Part shown: piece by piece, positions 31,753 through 40,050 of the stretch
Layout of the letters: each line of letters begins with the position of its first letter
Numbering within the stretch: the first letter of the stretch is position 1
DNA from: Paenibacillus lactis
Lineage (GTDB): Bacteria > Bacillota > Bacilli > Paenibacillales > Paenibacillaceae
Direction of reading: 5' to 3'
Assembly (NCBI RefSeq): GCF_017873605.1
Contig: NZ_JAGGKI010000033.1
Location: 1 to 40,100, forward strand
Length of the DNA: 40,100 nucleotides
Position numbers and translations under genes: made by a program
Notes under the pieces: generated by a model
What the model saw: only the letters and a program-made list of their open reading frames with translations
Databases searched by the model: none
What the model was told of the DNA's origin: nothing

Positions 31753-32172
31753 ATGGCAGTGACATTGAAAGAAAAAAGGGAACTAAATAATTTTTTAGAC
31801 CTTTTAGCTTTTAGTACTGTTGAAAGGTTCTACCCAACTTCGGCTATGAACTATACACATGTAACTTCGTTAGAGGATACGTTTGACTACTTCCTTGACT
31901 TGGTGGAATCTGGCGAGTTAAGTATTGTATGGGAAGTAAAATGCACAACTGATAAGTTTATTTGTGCTCGTAAAATAAAAGATGCTCACTCCAAAGAAGT
32001 GTTACTGAACAAGGATGTTACTTGTGATATTTGTGGGCATGAATTCACCGTGTCTGCGAATGATTTGTTTCCGGCGTTTGAAATAACTCCTGACTTCAGG
32101 CAAATTGTCCGGGAAGATAAAAAAAAAACATCAAATCGCCTGAAGATAAAAAGAAGCTACGCCAGAGCATAG
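31753..32172 (+). CDS. Small four-cysteine (zinc-ribbon-like) protein
   Basis: A 139-aa protein from the ATG at 31753, chosen because AGGAGGG lies a few bases upstream (an upstream start at 31735 would add six residues over the ribosome site). The N-terminal 50 residues are helical. Cysteines in CTTDKFIC and CDICGHEF make a Cx6C...Cx2C set that could hold zinc. The C-terminus is strongly basic. The family is not recognised. It lies between the SAP-like protein and the 146-aa protein with short gaps, so the three probably act together. A nucleic-acid or adaptor role is a guess. Confidence 0.55.
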   Translation: MAVTLKEKRELNNFLDLLAFSTVERFYPTSAMNYTHVTSLEDTFDYFLDLVESGELSIVWEVKCTTDKFICARKIKDAHSKEVLLNKDVTCDICGHEFTVSANDLFPAFEITPDFRQIVREDKKKTSNRLKIKRSYARA

Positions 32173-32180
32173 GTAAAGTT

Positions 32181-32621
32181 ATGGATTCGTTGAGGATAGG
32201 CGAACAACAGAATCCATCACTAAGCAACCTACCTCCAAGAACTGCATTAAGGATTGAACATGTTGAACATTTGCATATACATGCGGGGGATGGGGATATG
32301 AATAATACCAATAAAAGCGTTACTGTCCACGGAAGTGTTTCTGGAAATACAAACATTAACACTGGGGATCATGTTGATCAAAAAATAACAGTCACCGAGG
32401 ATGGAGCAGTGGAGGCATTCGCTCAACTGATGAAAGATATCCATGAAAAATCAACAGATTCACAAAGAGCCCAGCTTGAGTTTTTTGCAGAAAAACTTAA
32501 AGAGGCTTATCTCAAAAATGATAAAGAAGAAGGAAAAAAGCTCTTAGGATTTTTGACAAGTGCACTTGGGCACGTTGCTTCAGTTGCATCAATAGCAAGT
32601 TTTTTTGGAATAACTCTATAA
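32181..32621 (+). CDS. Small Asn/Gly/Thr-rich and helical protein, effector-adaptor-like
   Basis: A 146-aa protein. Residues about 20-75 have a repetitive beta pattern (RIEHVEHLHIHAGDGDMNNT; VTVHGSVSGNTNINTGDHV). That is the 'GxVxxxxNxGD' style seen in small adaptor segments of bacterial conflict proteins. Residues 78-128 are helical and charged, and the end is a hydrophobic helix (LTSALGHVASVASIASFFGI) that could touch or insert into membrane. It is the last gene before a very strong terminator. The combination of an oligomerising beta segment with a hydrophobic tail would fit a toxin- or effector-like partner, but this is inference only. Confidence 0.5.
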   Translation: MDSLRIGEQQNPSLSNLPPRTALRIEHVEHLHIHAGDGDMNNTNKSVTVHGSVSGNTNINTGDHVDQKITVTEDGAVEAFAQLMKDIHEKSTDSQRAQLEFFAEKLKEAYLKNDKEEGKKLLGFLTSALGHVASVASIASFFGITL

Positions 32622-32623
32622 TG

Positions 32624-32653
32624 AAAAAGAGAGGGGACGCCCCCTCTCTTTTT
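32624..32653. terminator. Strong bidirectional terminator
   Basis: AAAAAGAGAGGGG (32624-32636) pairs perfectly with CCCCTCTCTTTTT (32641-32653) around a 4-base loop. The A and T flanks make it work in both directions: it ends the 30643-32621 unit on plus and the 40-aa ORF on minus. Confidence 0.9.
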
Positions 32654-32667
32654 AGTTGTTTACCCTA

Positions 32668-32790
32668 TCAATAGATACGGTGAACCGTATCATTAATAGT
32701 GGTGAGTATTTGCGGGGGATCAGGCATACTGGGTAAGGTTTTTCTTAGGTGCATTTCAGCACCTTCCTTCTGCTTTTGTTTGATGGTCAT
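32668..32790 (-). CDS. Possible 40-aa small protein
   Basis: In the gap 32654-33162 the minus strand has an ATG frame of 40 codons (MTIKQKQKEGAEMHLRK, then TLPSMPDPPQILTTINDTV, then HRIY). It ends 15 bases before the bidirectional terminator. AAGGGT is close to the ATG, which makes a tight ribosome site, with GTGAGG further upstream. It is basic at the start and otherwise ordinary in composition. It is either a real small gene (an antitoxin-sized protein is possible) or a remnant. I do not recognise the family. Confidence 0.3.
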   Translation of the reverse strand: MTIKQKQKEGAEMHLRKTLPSMPDPPQILTTINDTVHRIY

Positions 32791-32943
32791 ACCCTTATCA
32801 CAACCTCACACTAAAAAGAGGAAGGGCTAAGAGGTAATTCTCACGAATCCAGTTAGCACTTTTCAAAACAGAGTGCTGACAAGATATAGAGAGATTTCAT
32901 AATATACATTAGTAGCGAAATTCGGACAAAATTGGACCCCAAA

Positions 32944-32975
32944 AGGCTAAAATCGCCAGATAACGATGTTAGCCT
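32944..32975. repeat. Imperfect hairpin in the gap before the pPIWI-RE operon
   Basis: GGCTAA-A-ATCG pairs with CGAT-G-TTAGCC across an 8-base loop, with CTTT after it. It could be a terminator of a lost gene or an end of a decayed element. The rest of 32800-33080 shows no open frame that I can support. Confidence 0.4.
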
Positions 32976-33081
32976 CTTTGACTTTGGGTATGGCAATGCA
33001 TGCAATGAAAAATAGGACAGAAGTATTCCTATGGATGGACTTTATGGGTAAACACTGCATTACACATAATTAACGACTATT

Positions 33082-33124
33082 CGAACACATATTCGCTGAC
33101 AACCTCTGGACACCCCGATAGTGT
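33082..33124 (+). promoter_or_regulatory. LexA/SOS-box-like operator and promoter of the pPIWI-RE operon
   Basis: CGAACACATATTCG (33082-33095) differs by one core base from the GAAC-N4-GTTC SOS box. Its reverse complement, CGAATATGTGTTCG, is one base from the recA site of Bacillus subtilis as I remember it. CTGACA (33096-33101) follows directly and could be a -35, with TAGTGT at 33119-33124 as a weak -10 at 17 bases. The ATG of the REase gene is 67 bases after the box. Repression by LexA and induction on DNA damage are inferred. Confidence 0.5.
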
Positions 33125-33162
33125 AACCTATATTTATTACTGTAATAAGGAATGGTGATCAT

Positions 33163-34239
33163 ATGGCGCAAGTGGAAACGGTCAAGAGACCGGATATGCT
33201 CTTTAACTTAATTACAGGCATCCAGAAATGGCAGGAAAATTTCGGTGTAATTCCAGACGAATTGTATACGGGGATGCTAATGTTTGCCCATTTGTCTGCG
33301 GAAGGTAATTCCGATCCTCCGGTAGATATTTATCAGTTGATACGAATTCTTCATAGACCCTCACATGAATGGGGGATCCAAGGCCTCCAGAACGACTACC
33401 CAGAACATTCCCCTCTACTTGATGAAGCTGTCGGTTTAGTTGCCGATACGGACGAGTTTATGAATCGCTATATTTCTCCGCAGGATGCGGAGCAGCAGAA
33501 CATGTATGATATCTTGAAATACTGCAGAGAGGATGGTAGACAGCTGCAGGATGAATATACTGCTATCCGTACATTTCTGTCCGAACCTCAACATGCAGTA
33601 ATTACTGCCCGTGAACTCAATGAATTTCTTGAAAATTTTCAGGATTCTGAACTCATTAATTTGATCAGGAATTGTTATCCGGAGATTACGCAAGAACTGT
33701 CAAATTTCCGAAAATGCCCGCATTGCGGCTGGACGATGAAATATAAACATGATCGTTGGCGATGTAATAAGGAGGATATTTGCCACTCGCTTGCTGATAT
33801 GGAGATTCTAGCGCCGTTTGAGTTCGGAAAACAACGGGTTTTCCGTCTAAATCCAGGCATTCAGCGTTTTGTCCTTCTGCCCGGGATCTCTGAGCTTCGT
33901 CTGGCTAAGCGTTTGAGGAAAAAAGGTTACGAGGTTGATCTCTATCCGAACATTGATACATTTGATCTTTCTGTTAGGCAGGCAGGTCGGGAATTTTTCC
34001 TAGATGTTAAAGATTTTAAGGATCCGCGGACACTAGCTAATTTTTTTAATGAGCAACCCGCGTCTTATCTTGAAAAATATCAGGATCAGTGCCTTATTGT
34101 CGTTCCGCGATATCGAAGTTTGTTGTTCCAAGAGTATAAGAAAAGAGCGGAAATGTATTTGAATGAGACAGCTAGGAACTACATCCGAATTGTGATGGAA
34201 AATGAAGTAGAACAAGTGTTGGAGGATATATTTTGGTGA
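33163..34239 (+). CDS. pPIWI-RE cassette REase protein (Y domain, Zn ribbon, REase)
   Basis: A 358-aa protein, first gene of the pPIWI-RE three-gene cassette. Residues about 1-175 match the cassette's helical Y-type domain (IYQLIRILHRPSHEWGIQGL is a clear marker). A zinc ribbon follows with C185-x2-C188-x12-C201-x5-C207. The C-terminus is a restriction-endonuclease fold: ELRLAKRLRKKGYEVDLYP, then D268 (FDLSV) and D281-V-K283, the PD-(D/E)xK arrangement. It is probably the DNA-cutting arm of the system. AAGGAATGGTG is the ribosome site. The gene ends inside the start of the helicase gene, so the two are translationally coupled. Confidence 0.85.
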   Translation: MAQVETVKRPDMLFNLITGIQKWQENFGVIPDELYTGMLMFAHLSAEGNSDPPVDIYQLIRILHRPSHEWGIQGLQNDYPEHSPLLDEAVGLVADTDEFMNRYISPQDAEQQNMYDILKYCREDGRQLQDEYTAIRTFLSEPQHAVITARELNEFLENFQDSELINLIRNCYPEITQELSNFRKCPHCGWTMKYKHDRWRCNKEDICHSLADMEILAPFEFGKQRVFRLNPGIQRFVLLPGISELRLAKRLRKKGYEVDLYPNIDTFDLSVRQAGREFFLDVKDFKDPRTLANFFNEQPASYLEKYQDQCLIVVPRYRSLLFQEYKKRAEMYLNETARNYIRIVMENEVEQVLEDIFW

Positions 34240-37200
34240 GGAAGACGTACTGGGAGTTGTCTGAGGAAATTGTCAGAGAGTTTGATTCGTTAAATCTCGG
34301 TAAACATGATATCTCAACATTAATCAATATAGAACTATTCATCACGGGCTGCCATATGATTGATCCAAAATTAAAAATCGAGCAAGCATGGTCGCTTTTG
34401 GTAGGTTACAACGATCCCGTTCTACCTGATCTGACACAGATTGAGATCATTACTCGTATGCGCATTCTTTTTGCTGAACTTCGCCATAAGAAGGTGCTAT
34501 CTAGACGGTTAGGCAGATACTCTGAATTACACCGTGACTACCGGTTATATGACATCACGGAGGAAGGAATAGCTATACAAATATCGCCAAAATACAGAAC
34601 GGATCGTTTGACCGTCTATAATCGGATTCTAAAGCAATATATCCCTAGAAAGCCAAGCACAAAAACATTTGCCGGTGCTGGCCAATTTAGTTACAAGCGC
34701 AGAACTCGTGGCTGTGATCCCAGTACTTTTCATGGCAGTATTCCCGATAGTTTATTGAAAGACCCTACAAGTCCCTTTCCAGCATATCGCTCTAAAACAA
34801 TACGTTCACTGCCGTTGCCTTACAATGGGACTGAAATAGCTATGGAAATGGATGGATGTAAGAATGAGAGTACGATGTGGCATGATCGAGCCAAAACGGT
34901 CATTCTGGAATCCGTAAAAGGTAAGGAACAGGAGCTGATCTATAAAGGGAACATTCATATTGGTGGCGGATTAGGTGCAGGGAAATCGACCTTTATGATT
35001 TTGGAAACTTTCCGACTGGTAAAGAAGACGGGTGCCAAGATTGGTTTTATCGAAGGCAGTGTGGCTCAGGTACTGGAACGGGTTAAAGAGCTACGGCGTC
35101 TTGGCGTCCATGCAGTCCCCGTCATCGGTAGAATGGGACGAAGCAAGCATCAGCAAAATTATCTTGTCGCCAATATGAATCAAATTCAGAACATTAGTGA
35201 GTGGCAAAACGAGCAGTACGAATCACTTAAGCATGTATCCGATGTGTGCTTGATCAAAGCACTAGCCAAGGATTACGAACGAAATAAACCGTCCCCATGT
35301 TTGCAGTTACAACAGGAAAACGGTAAAGTTGTCTGTCCACTAGCCCATAAATGCGGGGTCTATCGCGATTTTGTGGATTTGCAAAATGCAGAAGTATGGG
35401 TGACCACGGCCTCTAGTGTGTTAAAAACACGCATTCCTGAAATCATTGATCCGTATTCCAGAACAATTTTTGAAGCCATGTATGACTTGTTAGATGTCAT
35501 ATTTGTAGATGAGGCGGATCAGGTACAGAAGCAATTCGATGAAGCATTTTTAACGGAGTACAATGTGTTCGGTTCGACTGAGGATATTTTTGAAAAGCTC
35601 AGATTTGAATCAAGCCAACTCACCAATGGCGAATATGGTCAATATGCCGGAGATTCAGCAATCATTGAGTGGAACGACCGCTTGCGAATGTTGGAACATA
35701 TGGTCTGGCGGATTTATGCGAAGTTGAATGATTCGGCTACTTTAAGAAATGACATACGGAGTAATCTCATTCGGGTAGCGGGTCTAGCCGGAACGCTAAG
35801 TGAGAAATTATCCACAGATCCGAAGGAGCAGACACGGATCTTTAAATGGTTGATGGAGTATGCCTCTGAACCATATAAGGACAAGCGATTGTCGGGAATT
35901 GCAAATGATCTTATAGATACAGACAGCCCAGAACGAAAACAGGAATGGATTGAGGAGTTTATCGCCAAGGTAAAGGGAGAAGTAAAACCACGGGTGAAAA
36001 GGCAGCTTTTATACGCTCAGTTGGAGTTCTTCATTTACCTATGCCGTGCGGAAGAGAATATCAAATATATATTGACGGCATTTCCGATGATTCAGGTCAA
36101 ATTAGGTCTGTCGATTGATTTTTCTCCACTTTTTACAATGCAGAAAGATTACGAAGCGTTTATGAAAGAAGCTATGACGGGAATCACGCTTGGTTACAAG
36201 TATGATCTGCCTGATGCTGAGAAGTCAGGAAAATTCAAATTGATCGAGTATACGGCGATTGGAAGATTGCTTTTGAAAGATTGGCACCAATTATATCAAG
36301 TTAGTGACGGGAAAGAAGGACCTGCAGTTGTCTTTCTATCCGGGACGAGCCATGCGCCTAATTCGGCGCATTATGATTTGGAAACTTCTTCAGACTGGTT
36401 GCTGAGAGCAGGGCGGCAAAGTTCCAAAATTCAGCTTTATTATAAACCTGTTCTTGATATGACCCGTGGAGAATTTTATGTAGTTTCCGGCGTTCGTGAT
36501 CCAGAACATAAGAGTAACAATCTATCGGGTATGGTCAGACAATTAAAATCGGATGTGAATTATGAACTGGGTTATTGGCAACGGTTAGGAAAGCGGCGTC
36601 GGGTCTTGCTGGTCGTCAATTCTTATGACGATGTTGAAACTGTGCGACAAGTATTCTCAGATGATTCCGCTTGGGCAGGTCGATACAAAGCACTTGGCAG
36701 AGGTTCACAACTTAAGGAGGATGAACTTTCGAGAAGCCTGATTGAAACTTTCCATCTACAATCGGCAGAAGTATTGATAGTCCCCTTGTTGTCTGTAGGG
36801 AGGGGATATAACATCCTTGATGAGGAAGGTGGAGCCTTGTTTGGCAGTGTCTACTTTTTGGTACGGCCTTATCCGGTGCCGAATGATTTAAATTACTTGG
36901 TCCAGATATTGCATGCATATCTGCCTAAGTACATGAAGAGGATTCGAAAGCAAAGCCTTCATTACGATAGCGCCATCAATAAATTGCGCCAGATGAGTAG
37001 TGGCAAACTGGAGAGCATGTACCAAAAGCCCGATTATTGGTCTTTGCTTACTAACGATGAGCGGGAGATGATGGGCTGGTACACCTTTGTCCCTGTTTGG
37101 CAGATGATTGGCCGTTTGCTGCGAGGTGGTAGGGATGCCAGGGTCTTTTTCTGTGATGCCAAGTTTAGCGCTAAGCAGGCAGATGAGTCGGATGGGCTTT

Positions 37201-37331
37201 CTATGCTGGAAGTATGGAAAAACATAATGGTTAAGAACAGAAACGATGTACTATTTCAAAGCTTATATGGGCCGTTTATGGAAGCTATTCAACAGATGGA
37301 AATGGAGGATGAGGATATTGAAGAGTATTAA
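34233..37331 (+). CDS. pPIWI-RE cassette DinG/XPD-like Fe-S helicase
   Basis: A 1032-aa protein. The first 110 residues (YWELSEEIVREFDSLNLGKH onward) match the cassette's Z-type domain. The motor has Walker A GGGLGAGKST (K251), then four cysteines C339-x16-C356-x11-C368-x5-C374, the position and pattern of the XPD/DinG 4Fe-4S cluster, then Walker B VDEADQ (D426-E427). A C-terminal VWQMIGRLLRGGRDAR is motif VI. It should unwind 5'-tailed duplexes or displaced strands such as R-loops. The start is TTG at 34233 or GTG at 34236, both within the REase gene's end, behind GGAGG. Its stop overlaps the PIWI gene by 14 bases. Confidence 0.88.
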   Translation: MVRKTYWELSEEIVREFDSLNLGKHDISTLINIELFITGCHMIDPKLKIEQAWSLLVGYNDPVLPDLTQIEIITRMRILFAELRHKKVLSRRLGRYSELHRDYRLYDITEEGIAIQISPKYRTDRLTVYNRILKQYIPRKPSTKTFAGAGQFSYKRRTRGCDPSTFHGSIPDSLLKDPTSPFPAYRSKTIRSLPLPYNGTEIAMEMDGCKNESTMWHDRAKTVILESVKGKEQELIYKGNIHIGGGLGAGKSTFMILETFRLVKKTGAKIGFIEGSVAQVLERVKELRRLGVHAVPVIGRMGRSKHQQNYLVANMNQIQNISEWQNEQYESLKHVSDVCLIKALAKDYERNKPSPCLQLQQENGKVVCPLAHKCGVYRDFVDLQNAEVWVTTASSVLKTRIPEIIDPYSRTIFEAMYDLLDVIFVDEADQVQKQFDEAFLTEYNVFGSTEDIFEKLRFESSQLTNGEYGQYAGDSAIIEWNDRLRMLEHMVWRIYAKLNDSATLRNDIRSNLIRVAGLAGTLSEKLSTDPKEQTRIFKWLMEYASEPYKDKRLSGIANDLIDTDSPERKQEWIEEFIAKVKGEVKPRVKRQLLYAQLEFFIYLCRAEENIKYILTAFPMIQVKLGLSIDFSPLFTMQKDYEAFMKEAMTGITLGYKYDLPDAEKSGKFKLIEYTAIGRLLLKDWHQLYQVSDGKEGPAVVFLSGTSHAPNSAHYDLETSSDWLLRAGRQSSKIQLYYKPVLDMTRGEFYVVSGVRDPEHKSNNLSGMVRQLKSDVNYELGYWQRLGKRRRVLLVVNSYDDVETVRQVFSDDSAWAGRYKALGRGSQLKEDELSRSLIETFHLQSAEVLIVPLLSVGRGYNILDEEGGALFGSVYFLVRPYPVPNDLNYLVQILHAYLPKYMKRIRKQSLHYDSAINKLRQMSSGKLESMYQKPDYWSLLTNDEREMMGWYTFVPVWQMIGRLLRGGRDARVFFCDAKFSAKQADESDGLSMLEVWKNIMVKNRNDVLFQSLYGPFMEAIQQMEMEDEDIEEY

Positions 37332-39951
37332 AATGATGCAGTTATTTGAATTGGAAGTCAAAGAGGAAGTCTTCTACGATGAAGTTGTTCATTTGATGTA
37401 TATGCCGGAAAGCTGGCGAAACTATCTGAAGGATCAGACTTATTCAGAAGAGAGTTCATCACACAAAGGGAAAAGTTCGAATGAGTATAAGCTTGCATTT
37501 AAAGTGAAGCCATTAGGCCTAAAATTGCAAAGCATTTTTCCGGAAATTATTAACGTGGCAGTAGACTATAGATTTGTAGAAACGGATCTGCCATGGATTG
37601 TAGCAACAGAGAAAATATCGGAATCTCTAATCAAAAGATTAACTTTGGGCTGGTTGGCTTCTACCAAGAGATGTACGGTTTCTGAGTTGCCTGAAGATCT
37701 GAAGAAGGCCCAATTATCCTGGATTACGACCCGTTTTGGGGAGATAACTACAGATTCAACTCAAAAGTATATTGATAAATATCAATGGTTACCAGCACTT
37801 GCGGCCATTAAATTTTGCGCTAAACCTCGAAAAGTTGATCTAGGTCAGGGAATTATTAAGGAATTTCAGTTTTATCATACTATTTTTAATGGCAAACATG
37901 AGTGTGTCACAGAGCCCTACATGAAGTCTAATAAATACGATCCTTTTTCTTATGTTCTTAGAGTGAGCCTACAAAATCGAGGTGGAGATGCGAACAGAAT
38001 GTTATTATCCGTTTCTGTGGGAAGACGGCGATATTTAAAGGATCCCAAGATAAAAATTGATAAGAAAACTAAGGAACTTGCATGTTATTTAAAAGACAAT
38101 CACACATGCTCCGTCCTTGTATCCGTCCGCAACCCAGAGCTTGATCAAAATACTAAGTCTTTTTCACAACTTCAATTTGAACGATTCGTGCATAAAGACA
38201 AAGGGACCTTTACACGATGGAGGACTGCGTTGGATAATCTCTACTGGGATATATTGTATGGCGCAGAGTTTGAAGCTGATATGTTACTGGCCCAACCAAC
38301 TGCTTATCTTGAGGGAAAAGGGGAAATCACGGCTTGGGTTGTTAACCATAATTCATTTAAAAATGCAGGTAACTGGGTTAAAGCTGGATTAGGTATATCG
38401 GAAAAAAGAGGCTTATTCAATGCTTTTGAAGAGGTGCTTACTGAATACGATATGAAGTCACTACCAGCTATTATGGAAATTCCCAGAAATAAAATGAATA
38501 ACCAACGCCTTCCGATCGTCTCTCATAAGGATCAAGATATTATTATTGAAGTATACAGCAGTGAAGAAATGTTTGAAGCGATGAAACAGGCCTATACTAC
38601 ACCCCATAAATTTATAAATATAATCCCAAAGGGGGAAGAAGGAGTTGTAATTTTCAAGCGTCAAATTTCGGATGATGTCTATGAACTTAACAGCGACAAA
38701 GTAGTTACCGTCGAATTTGTACATCGGGACCCGGAGGGCATTGTAAGTGAGCTGGAGATAGGCACTTATACGGCTGATATTGCTTACTCAAAGCTGGTTG
38801 ATCGAATTAAAAAGAAGCTAGGTTCAAATACAATACATTCTGTTAAAAAGACGCTAGCTCTCATTGAAATAAACGGTAAAGATTCATGGCGTGATGGGGC
38901 CGATCCGAAAGCAGCGATCAGAGATGCGATGAAGCAGTCGGGGCGTTTATCGCAATTTATCGAACCACTTACCGTTAAAAGAGATCATTTTGAACATATC
39001 ACCGTTGAAAATAACGAAGCCAATGGGAGCAACGCGGATACGGGACGCATGGTCAACGCACTGCTGGATTTGTTGAATGATGCCGGTTTTCTAAGTCATA
39101 ATGTAACCAAACTCAACGAAAACAAATTAATCCTATCTTTCAACGTGCTTAAGGCTGATAAGGATTACTTGCCTGTCGTTTCTAAAATGGATGGAATAGA
39201 AGTGGTGATCAAAATGCTGGGTGTTGATACTTGGATGCCGTTAGGAGATGCTCCTTTCCATTTGGATCGTGCAAAGATGCTGAAACAACCAAAGAAATAC
39301 AATAATAGTAGTGCTGTATTTAAAGCGTTTGTCACACAAGTGATGGAGAATGAGTTGGATCAAGATGATAGACCGATCGTTGTCATGATGAATGCCAAGT
39401 TAAGAAATGGATGGTTGGATGTTCTTCAAAATCCTCGTATACAATATGAGGTTGTTCCTTATTTAAATGAGCGTTTGGCGAATGAATCTCGAATTCAGTT
39501 TATCCGGATTAATACCACCCAGGATGTCACCCAGTATCGAATCTTTAGCCCGGATAATGAAGAACAACCCATGAAGGCAAGTGGTATTTTTAGAGATCCT
39601 TTAGGAATCTATTATGGAGTAGGTGGAAGGCCAACTGCTTGGCAGGGTTCCCGTGTAACGGATATAAAGTTTACTAGTCCGTCTAAACTTCTACTACAAC
39701 AACGAGCAGTTGAATGTATTCCATTAGGTCCACTGAATGAAAACGAGCGTGATGAACTGGTTTATCTGGTTGATCAGTTACGAAGAGTTGGCTTGACGTT
39801 TGATACCCACACTGTTGATCCGTATCCGATTAAGGTACTGAATATTTTATCCAAGTATCTTACAGGTAAAGAAGAGTTTTATGACGATGGTTTTGATGAT
39901 GAGGTTGAAGTAGTAGAGGAGTTTGATGAAACTCCTGTTGTTGTAAGTTAA
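37318..39951 (+). CDS. pPIWI-RE protein (Argonaute/PIWI superfamily)
   Basis: An 877-aa member of the pPIWI-RE family, a divergent PIWI/Argonaute branch named after conserved Arg and Glu residues. Roughly, residues 1-350 are the family's N-terminal X module (DUF3962-type), 375-530 the MID domain, and 560-865 the RNase H-fold PIWI domain. PIWI text that fits the family is PIVVMMNAKLRNGW (R696), FIRINTTQ (R730), GIFRDPLGIYYGVGGRPTAW (R759) and the closing LVDQLRRVGLTFDTHTVDPYP. It would bind guide or target nucleic acid for the REase and helicase partners. I cannot decide from sequence whether it cuts. The TTG at 37318 is nine bases after GGAGG; an ATG at 37333 is the alternative. Confidence 0.85.
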   Translation: MKSIKMMQLFELEVKEEVFYDEVVHLMYMPESWRNYLKDQTYSEESSSHKGKSSNEYKLAFKVKPLGLKLQSIFPEIINVAVDYRFVETDLPWIVATEKISESLIKRLTLGWLASTKRCTVSELPEDLKKAQLSWITTRFGEITTDSTQKYIDKYQWLPALAAIKFCAKPRKVDLGQGIIKEFQFYHTIFNGKHECVTEPYMKSNKYDPFSYVLRVSLQNRGGDANRMLLSVSVGRRRYLKDPKIKIDKKTKELACYLKDNHTCSVLVSVRNPELDQNTKSFSQLQFERFVHKDKGTFTRWRTALDNLYWDILYGAEFEADMLLAQPTAYLEGKGEITAWVVNHNSFKNAGNWVKAGLGISEKRGLFNAFEEVLTEYDMKSLPAIMEIPRNKMNNQRLPIVSHKDQDIIIEVYSSEEMFEAMKQAYTTPHKFINIIPKGEEGVVIFKRQISDDVYELNSDKVVTVEFVHRDPEGIVSELEIGTYTADIAYSKLVDRIKKKLGSNTIHSVKKTLALIEINGKDSWRDGADPKAAIRDAMKQSGRLSQFIEPLTVKRDHFEHITVENNEANGSNADTGRMVNALLDLLNDAGFLSHNVTKLNENKLILSFNVLKADKDYLPVVSKMDGIEVVIKMLGVDTWMPLGDAPFHLDRAKMLKQPKKYNNSSAVFKAFVTQVMENELDQDDRPIVVMMNAKLRNGWLDVLQNPRIQYEVVPYLNERLANESRIQFIRINTTQDVTQYRIFSPDNEEQPMKASGIFRDPLGIYYGVGGRPTAWQGSRVTDIKFTSPSKLLLQQRAVECIPLGPLNENERDELVYLVDQLRRVGLTFDTHTVDPYPIKVLNILSKYLTGKEEFYDDGFDDEVEVVEEFDETPVVVS

Positions 39952-39973
39952 AGTTAAAGTTAAACGATCCTCC

Positions 39974-40006
39974 AAGATGATTCGTCCTTTACGAATCATC
40001 TTTTAT
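39974..40006 (+). terminator. Terminator of the pPIWI-RE operon
   Basis: AAGATGATTCGT (39974-39985) and ACGAATCATCTT (39991-40002) form a perfect 12-bp stem with a 5-base loop, followed by TTATT. It starts 23 bases after the pPIWI-RE stop. Confidence 0.85.
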
Positions 40007-40050
40007 TACGGCTTTAGCCAGTTGAGCTCGCGAAGCGTGCGAAACAAAAA

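Noticed and set aside
33063..33074. Third copy of the ATACATAATTAACCAT leader element
   Set aside because: Only ACATAATTAAC matches and there is no -10-like box or gene start at the expected distance.
37318..39951. Classical long or short prokaryotic Argonaute
   Set aside because: No PAZ domain or TIR/Sir2 partner; the N-terminal module, the C-terminal text and the two neighbouring genes fit pPIWI-RE instead.
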